Program-made: the position numbers and the translations under genes
DNA from: Yinghuangia sp045039925
GTDB lineage: Bacteria > Actinomycetota > Actinomycetes > Streptomycetales > Streptomycetaceae
Assembly: GCA_045039925.1 (NCBI GenBank)
Contig: CP108400.1
Location: 3,472,001 to 3,536,000 of the forward strand
Direction: 5' to 3'
DNA: 64,000 nt
Shown here: positions 59,451 through 64,000 of the stretch, in pieces
Layout of the letters: each line of letters begins with the position of its first letter
Position numbering within the stretch: position 1 is the stretch's first letter
The notes under the pieces: model-generated
Database searches by the model: none
The model's input: only the letters and a program-made list of their open reading frames with translations
What the model was told of the DNA's origin: nothing

Positions 59451-60818
59451 TCACTCCGTTCCGATGAACACGTTCTTGGTGTCCGTGAAAGCCGCCAGTG
59501 CGTCCGGACCGAGTTCGCGGCCGAGGCCGGACTGCTTGAAGCCCCCGAAGGGCGTCCAGTAGCGCACCGAAGAGTGTGAGTTGACGGACAGATTGCCTGC
59601 CTCGACGCCGCGGCTGACGCGCAGCGCGCGGCCGATGTCGCGCGTCCAGATCGAGCCGGCCAGGCCGTACGCGGTGGCGTTGGCGATGCGCACCGCGTCG
59701 TCCTCGTCCTCGAACGGGATCACCGCGGTCACCGGGCCGAAGATCTCCTCGATGACGGTTCGGTCGAGCGGATCGGCGGGCGTCAGGACGGTGGCCGGGT
59801 ACCAGAAGCCCTTCCCGGACGGCACCGAGCCGCGGATCGCGACGGGCGCGTCGTCGGGCACGTACCCGCGCACGCGGTCGAGTTGCGCGGCCGAGACCAG
59901 CGGGCCCATCTCTGTCGCCGGGTCGTCGGGGTCGCCCGCGCGCACCGCGAGGATGTGCGGTTCGAGGAGTTCGAGGAACCTGTCGTACGCGCCGCGCTGC
60001 ACCAGGATGCGGCTGCGTGCGCAGCAGTCCTGGCCGGTGTTGTCGCAGAACGACATCGGCGCCGCCGCCGCGGCCTTCTCCAGGTCGGCATCCGCGAACA
60101 CGATGTTGGCGCTCTTGCCGCCGAGTTCGAGTGTCACGCGCTTCACGCCGCCCGCGGCGCGCGCCATGACCTCCTTGCCGACCGCCGTCGAGCCGGTGAA
60201 CACGATCTTGCGGACGAGTTCGTGGTCCACCAGCGCGCGGCCCGCCTCGGTGCCGCGACCGGGCAGCACCTGGAACACGCCCTCCGGCAGGCCCGCCTCC
60301 AGCGCCAGTTCGGCGACCCTGAGGGCGGTCAGCGGCGTCAGTTCGGCGGGCTTGGCGACGACCGTGTTCCCGGCCGCGAGCGCGGGCGCCAGGCCCCATC
60401 CGAGGATGGGCAGCGGGAAGTTCCAGGGCACGATGAGGCCGACGACGCCCAGCGGCTCCTGGAAGGTGACGTCGACGCCGCCCGGCACCGGGATCTGACG
60501 CCCGGTCAGGCGCTCGGGAGCACCTGCGTAATAGTGCAGGACGTCGCGGAGGTTGCCGACCTCCCAGCGCGCGTTGGCGACCGGGTGCCCGGCCTCGGCC
60601 ACTTCGAGGGCGGCCAGTTCGTCGGTGTGGGCGCCGACGACCTCGGCGAAGCGGCGCAGCAGGCGGGCCCGGTCGCCGGGCGCGACCGCGCGCCAGGCGG
60701 GGTACGCGGCGGCGGCGCGGCGTACCGCGGCGTCCACCTCGGCGGCACTCGCCATCGGCACGGAGGCGACCGTTTCCTCGGTCGCCGGATTGATCACGTC
60801 GAAGATGTCGTCGGCCAT
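59451..60818 (-). CDS. aldehyde dehydrogenase
   Basis: A 455-aa NAD(P)-dependent aldehyde dehydrogenase. Motifs: VPWNFPLPILGWGLAPALAAGNTVVAKPAELTPL, FTGSTAVGKEV, the Glu in VTLELGGKSANIVF and the catalytic Cys in NTGQDCCARSR, with EEIFGPV near the C-terminus. Within this cluster it would oxidise a gamma-glutamyl amino-aldehyde. Lies 47 bp upstream of the SDR and 72 bp downstream of the ligase, so the genes are probably cotranscribed. Confidence 0.94.
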   Translation of the reverse strand: MADDIFDVINPATEETVASVPMASAAEVDAAVRRAAAAYPAWRAVAPGDRARLLRRFAEVVGAHTDELAALEVAEAGHPVANARWEVGNLRDVLHYYAGAPERLTGRQIPVPGGVDVTFQEPLGVVGLIVPWNFPLPILGWGLAPALAAGNTVVAKPAELTPLTALRVAELALEAGLPEGVFQVLPGRGTEAGRALVDHELVRKIVFTGSTAVGKEVMARAAGGVKRVTLELGGKSANIVFADADLEKAAAAAPMSFCDNTGQDCCARSRILVQRGAYDRFLELLEPHILAVRAGDPDDPATEMGPLVSAAQLDRVRGYVPDDAPVAIRGSVPSGKGFWYPATVLTPADPLDRTVIEEIFGPVTAVIPFEDEDDAVRIANATAYGLAGSIWTRDIGRALRVSRGVEAGNLSVNSHSSVRYWTPFGGFKQSGLGRELGPDALAAFTDTKNVFIGTE

Positions 60819-60890
60819 CGCGGCCCTTTCTCGGTCTCTCTTGCCAGGTCTTGCGGCGTGTGCGTGCGGCTTTCGCCCGGCACAGACGCC

Positions 60891-62270
60891 CTACATGCGT
60901 TCGAAGCCGCGGAACAACTCCCAGTCGGTGACCGCCGCTTCGTACGCCGCCAACTCGACGCGCGCGGCGTTGGCATAGTGGGCGTGCACCTCGTCGCCGA
61001 ACACCTCGCGCGCGAGCTCGCTCTTCTCCCACAGGTCCAGCGCCTCGCGCAGCGTGGTCGGCACGGTCTCGGCACCGGAGGTGTACGCGTTGCCCGTCTG
61101 CGGCTCGGGCAGCGGCAGTTCGTTGTCGATGCCGTACTGGCCCGCGGCGATCATGCCCGCGACGGCGAGGTACGGGTTCACGTCACCGCCGGGCACGCGG
61201 TTCTCGACACGCAGCGACTGGCCGTGCCCGACCAGGCGCAGCGCGCACGTCCGGTTGTCGACCCCCCACTGCACGGCCGTGGGCGCGAAGGTGCCGGGCT
61301 GGAAGCGCTTGTAGGAGTTGATGTTCGGCGCGTACAGCAGGGTGAACTCGCGCAGGGTGGCGAGCTGCCCGGCGAGGAAGTGCGCGCCGGCGCGGGAGAG
61401 TCCGTACGGTCCGTCGCCGCTCAGCACCGGCCCGTCCTCGCCACGCAGCGACAGATGGATGTGGCACGAATTGCCCTCGCGCTGATTGGGCTTGGCCATG
61501 AACGTCAGGCTCATGCCCTCCTGCGCGGCGATCTCCTTGGCACCGTTCTTGTAGATGCTGTGGTGGTCGCAGGTGCGCACCGCCTCGGTGTAGCGGAAGG
61601 CGATCTCATGCTGCCCGAGGTTGCACTCGCCCTTGGCGGACTCGACGTACATGCCCGCGGCGGTCATCTCGTTGCGGATGCGCCGCAGCAGTGGCTCGAT
61701 CCGCGCGGTGCCCAGCACGCTGTAGTCGACGTTGTACTGGTTCGCGGGCGTGAGGTCGCGGTAACCGCGGTTCCACGCCTGCTCGTACGTGTCGCGGTAG
61801 ACGACGAACTCCAGCTCGGTGCCCACCATCGCGCGCTGCCCCAGGCCCGCGAGCCGGTCGGTCTGCGCCTTGAGGATCTGCCGCGGCGAGGCGACCACGG
61901 GGCGTCCGTCGGGCCAGGCCAGGTCGGCGAGCACCATTGCGGTGCCCTCGTTCCACGGCACTTCGCGCAGCGTCGCCAGGTCGGACACGAGGACGAAGTC
62001 GCCGTACCCGGTCTCCCACGAGCTCATGGCGTAGCCGTCGACGGTGTTCATGTCGATGTCGACGGCCAAGAGGTAGTTGCAGCCCTCGGTGTGGTGCGCG
62101 ACCACCTCTTCGAGGAAGTAGCGCGCGGACAGGCGCTTGCCCTGGAGCCGGCCCTGCATGTCGGTGAAGGCGACGAGGACGGTGTCGATCTCCCCCTCGG
62201 CGATCCGGGCCCGGAGCCGGTCCACGTCGTACGGCTGGTCCCCTGCCACGGCGGCCCTCCCCTGCGTCAC
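60891..62270 (-). CDS. glutamine synthetase-like gamma-glutamyl ligase
   Basis: A 459-aa glutamine synthetase-fold enzyme (GlnA3/GlnA4/PuuA group). FTDMQGRLQGKRLSARYFLEEV opens the beta-grasp domain; ATP and metal-site segments are EFVVYRDTYEQAW, GECNLGQHEIAF, SCHIHLSL and ENRVPGGDVNPYLAVAGM. Companions (aldehyde dehydrogenase, SDR, amidotransferase and FadR-type regulator) indicate ligation of glutamate to an amine such as a polyamine or ethanolamine, not ammonium assimilation. In S. coelicolor, GlnA4 makes gamma-glutamylethanolamide and GlnA3 acts on polyamines; which applies here is undetermined. First gene of the set, divergent from its regulator. Confidence 0.93.
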   Translation of the reverse strand: MTQGRAAVAGDQPYDVDRLRARIAEGEIDTVLVAFTDMQGRLQGKRLSARYFLEEVVAHHTEGCNYLLAVDIDMNTVDGYAMSSWETGYGDFVLVSDLATLREVPWNEGTAMVLADLAWPDGRPVVASPRQILKAQTDRLAGLGQRAMVGTELEFVVYRDTYEQAWNRGYRDLTPANQYNVDYSVLGTARIEPLLRRIRNEMTAAGMYVESAKGECNLGQHEIAFRYTEAVRTCDHHSIYKNGAKEIAAQEGMSLTFMAKPNQREGNSCHIHLSLRGEDGPVLSGDGPYGLSRAGAHFLAGQLATLREFTLLYAPNINSYKRFQPGTFAPTAVQWGVDNRTCALRLVGHGQSLRVENRVPGGDVNPYLAVAGMIAAGQYGIDNELPLPEPQTGNAYTSGAETVPTTLREALDLWEKSELAREVFGDEVHAHYANAARVELAAYEAAVTDWELFRGFERM

Positions 62271-62310
62271 ACCGCTCTCCCGTCGTCTCGTCCGGCGGTC
62301 GTTCGGGGCT

Positions 62311-62350
62311 ATCCAATCTCATTGGTCTAACATCAGTCCATTGATTGGAT
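62311..62350. promoter_or_regulatory. inverted repeat operator between ligase and FadR-type regulator
   Basis: ATCCAAT (62311-62317) and its complement ATTGGAT (62344-62350) flank an AT-rich region that also contains CCAAT-CTC-ATTGG (62313-62325). Two facing copies of TCCAATC are thus placed 32 bp apart between the divergent genes. Likely site of the FadR/GntR regulator. Confidence 0.65.
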
Positions 62351-62381
62351 GAAAGAATCCGCGCGTCGAGGGGGTGGTGCG

Positions 62382-63143
62382 GTGCCGACCGACGCCGACG
62401 CGCGCGCGTCAGAGACCCGGGCGTGGGGCGACCCGACCGCCGACGCGGTGCTGCGGCCCGTCCGGGCCGGGAACGCGTTCGAGGAGACCGTCGAGCGCCT
62501 GATGGCGGCGGTCAAGCTCGGCGTCGTACCGCCCGGCGCCCGCTTCCCCGCCGAACGCGACCTGGCCGCCCGCCTGGGCGTCAGCCGCATCACCCTGCGC
62601 GAGGCGCTCCGCGCGCTGCAACAGGCCGGTCATGTCGAGGTACGCCGGGGCCGCTTCGGCGGCACGTTCGTCACCGGCCCTCCCCCGGCCCCCGAACCGG
62701 GCGAGGCCCGCCGCCGCGCCGAGGACATGGGACCGGCGCTGGACGACGCCCTCACGTTCCGCGAGGTGCTCGAAGTCGGCGCCGTCCAGACCCTCGCCGC
62801 GCGGGGCCTGGACGCGGCTCAGCGCGCCCTCCTGCTGGCCCGCCTCGAAGCCGTCGACACCGCGGCACCCGAGGACTACCGCCGCCTCGACACGGCGTTC
62901 CACCTCACGCTCGCCGAACTGACCGGGTCGTCCAGCCTCACCGCGGCCGCGGCGGACGTCCGCATGCGCCTCAACGACCTGCTGAACGCGATCCCGGTCC
63001 TCGAGCGCAACATCGAGCACAGCGCCGTGCAACACGCCGCGATAGTCAGGGCCGTCCTCGACTGCGACCCCGAGGCGGCCCGACAGGCGACAACCGAACA
63101 CCTGGACGGCACGGCCGCATTGCTGCGCGGGTTCCTCGGCTGA
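62382..63143 (+). CDS. FadR/GntR-family transcriptional regulator (FCD domain)
   Basis: A 253-aa GntR-type repressor: winged helix with LGVVPPGARFPAERDLAARLGVSRITLREALRALQQAGHVEVRRGRFGGTFV (residues about 45-100) and a C-terminal FCD ligand domain with a helix set and metal-binding-type residues (DTAFHLTLAELTGS). I prefer GTG 62382 because GAGGGGG lies 8 bp upstream; ATG 62349 is also in frame but has no ribosome site and overlaps the operator. It is divergent from the gamma-glutamyl ligase operon, which it probably represses until an amine-derived ligand appears. Confidence 0.88.
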   Translation: MPTDADARASETRAWGDPTADAVLRPVRAGNAFEETVERLMAAVKLGVVPPGARFPAERDLAARLGVSRITLREALRALQQAGHVEVRRGRFGGTFVTGPPPAPEPGEARRRAEDMGPALDDALTFREVLEVGAVQTLAARGLDAAQRALLLARLEAVDTAAPEDYRRLDTAFHLTLAELTGSSSLTAAAADVRMRLNDLLNAIPVLERNIEHSAVQHAAIVRAVLDCDPEAARQATTEHLDGTAALLRGFLG

Positions 63144-63228
63144 ACGACGCCCGGGCGCACCGCCGGCGCCTCCCCGGAACGGTCGGCCGGTACGTTGGCG
63201 GCGTCCGGATGCCGAGCAAGGGGTGGGC

Positions 63229-63972
63229 ATGGCGCGCGGGGACGACGGGGCGGCGGATCTGCGGCCAACTGTGCTGCTCGCAGACGACGACGTCGCCATC
63301 ACCGAGCAACTCGGGCCGCTGTTGGAGCGATCCGGATTCGTCGTACGGACCGTGCACGACGGACAGGCCGCGTTGCAGGCGGCGACCACCGGTTCGACAC
63401 CCGACCTGATCGTGCTCGACGTCCTGATGCCGCACCTCGACGGTCGCGAAGTCCTGCGGCGGGTACGCCGATCCGGTGCGTGGATCCCGGTCATCCTGCT
63501 CACCCAGGTCGGCGAGTCGACCGAGCGCGCGATGGCCCTGGAGGAAGGCGCCGACGACTACCTCAACAAGCCCTTCGACCCGTACGAACTCATCGCCCGC
63601 ATGCGCGCGTTGCTACGGCGCTCGGGGCGCGGGCTGCCGCCGCTGGCGAGTTCGCGCGTCCTGCGGGCGGGCGACCTGCGGGTGGACCGGACCGCGCGGC
63701 GTGCCTGGCTGGCCGGCCGGGAGTTGGTGCTGACCCCGAAAGCCGGGGCACTGCTCGACTATCTCGTCACGCATCCCGACGAACTGCTGACGCGCGAACG
63801 GCTCATGGAAGTGCTGTGGGGCTGGGAGTCGGCGAGCACGACCCGCGCCGTCGACAACCGTGTCGCGGAACTGCGACGCGCGCTCGGCGACGACTCGGGC
63901 GCGCCGAAGTGGATCGAGACCGTCACCGGCGAGGGCTACCGCTTCGTCCCGCGCGTGGAGGCCGAAGGATGA
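63229..63972 (+). CDS. OmpR-family response regulator
   Basis: A 247-aa two-component regulator. The receiver domain has the acidic pocket LLADDDVA, phospho-acceptor Asp64 in LIVLDVLMP, the Thr in VILLTQVG and Lys in YLNKPFDPYE. The C-terminal winged helix is of OmpR/PhoB type (ELLTRERLMEVLWGWESASTTRAVDNRVAELRRALGDD, TVTGEGYRFVP). I start at ATG 63229 (AGGGG upstream); GTG 63223 would add two residues. The stop overlaps the next start by 4 bp. Confidence 0.94.
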   Translation: MARGDDGAADLRPTVLLADDDVAITEQLGPLLERSGFVVRTVHDGQAALQAATTGSTPDLIVLDVLMPHLDGREVLRRVRRSGAWIPVILLTQVGESTERAMALEEGADDYLNKPFDPYELIARMRALLRRSGRGLPPLASSRVLRAGDLRVDRTARRAWLAGRELVLTPKAGALLDYLVTHPDELLTRERLMEVLWGWESASTTRAVDNRVAELRRALGDDSGAPKWIETVTGEGYRFVPRVEAEG

Positions 63973-64000
63973 CGACAGCGGTGACGGCCGCGGGAACCCC
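63969..64000 (+). CDS. start of probable sensor histidine kinase (partial)
   Basis: An ATG at 63969 overlaps the response-regulator stop and the reading frame is open to the end of the window (MTTAVTAAGT...). Position and coupling suggest the partner sensor kinase; only about ten codons are visible, so this is inference. Confidence 0.4.
   Translation, partial: MTTAVTAAGT

Overview
The window is very GC-rich DNA with strong G/C preference at third codon positions, GTG and TTG starts beside ATG, and several genes with little leader sequence. Together with the gene content this points to a filamentous actinomycete related to Streptomyces (order Streptomycetales or close). I infer this from gene order: phoH-ybeY-CorC/HlyC, hinT-like/rsmE, dnaJ-hrcA, hemW, lepA, rpsT, holA, comEC-comEA, degV and leuS are neighbours on one chromosome arm in streptomycetes. 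No genus is claimed.

Layout. (a) 1-14460 is mostly housekeeping: a lipoprotein gene, an intact IS982-type element, a CBS-domain membrane protein, ybeY, a phoH interrupted by an intein, tRNase Z, a small VOC protein, a HIT hydrolase, rsmE, a nitronate monooxygenase-like enzyme, dnaJ and hrcA with a CIRCE operator, a metallo-beta-lactamase-fold enzyme and a DUF3097 protein. (b) 14461-38160 looks like an accessory block placed inside the core order. It holds a Cys-containing leader peptide followed by a dipeptide-type ABC transporter and a large sulfatase; an AAA ATPase with a twin-palindrome upstream region; two small membrane proteins with a PadR regulator; a phenylalanine hydroxylase; two related lipoproteins; and a four-gene cluster of three dynamin-like GTPases plus a very acidic, repetitive protein ending in what looks like a dead C39-type peptidase domain. 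(c) 38168-56811 returns to core genes: hemW, lepA, a kinase/monooxygenase pair, rpsT, holA, a divergent DHFR-like/HxlR pair with two operator palindromes, an orphan solute-binding lipoprotein, comEC, comEA, degV and leuS. (d) 56964-64000 holds a leucine-rich leader peptide with terminator ahead of leuS, a YhhN-type membrane protein, a gamma-glutamylation catabolic cluster (glutamine synthetase-like ligase, aldehyde dehydrogenase, SDR, class I amidotransferase, FadR-type regulator), and the start of a two-component system.

Functional links. The transporter/sulfatase operon probably scavenges a sulfate ester and is likely sensed through cysteine supply by the leader peptide. The leuS leader has the parts of a leucine attenuator. 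The glutamine synthetase cluster fits catabolism of a polyamine or ethanolamine through gamma-glutamyl intermediates. The dynamin cluster resembles the mycobacterial iniBAC arrangement and is the best candidate for a poorly described membrane-remodelling or stress system.

The strongest curiosities are the intein in PhoH, which carries all signature residues of a class 3 (block F Cys) intein with Ala at position 1, the dynamin-like cluster with its pseudo-peptidase, the two regulatory leader peptides, and a comEC reading frame that has no stop codon of its own before the downstream lipoprotein gene.
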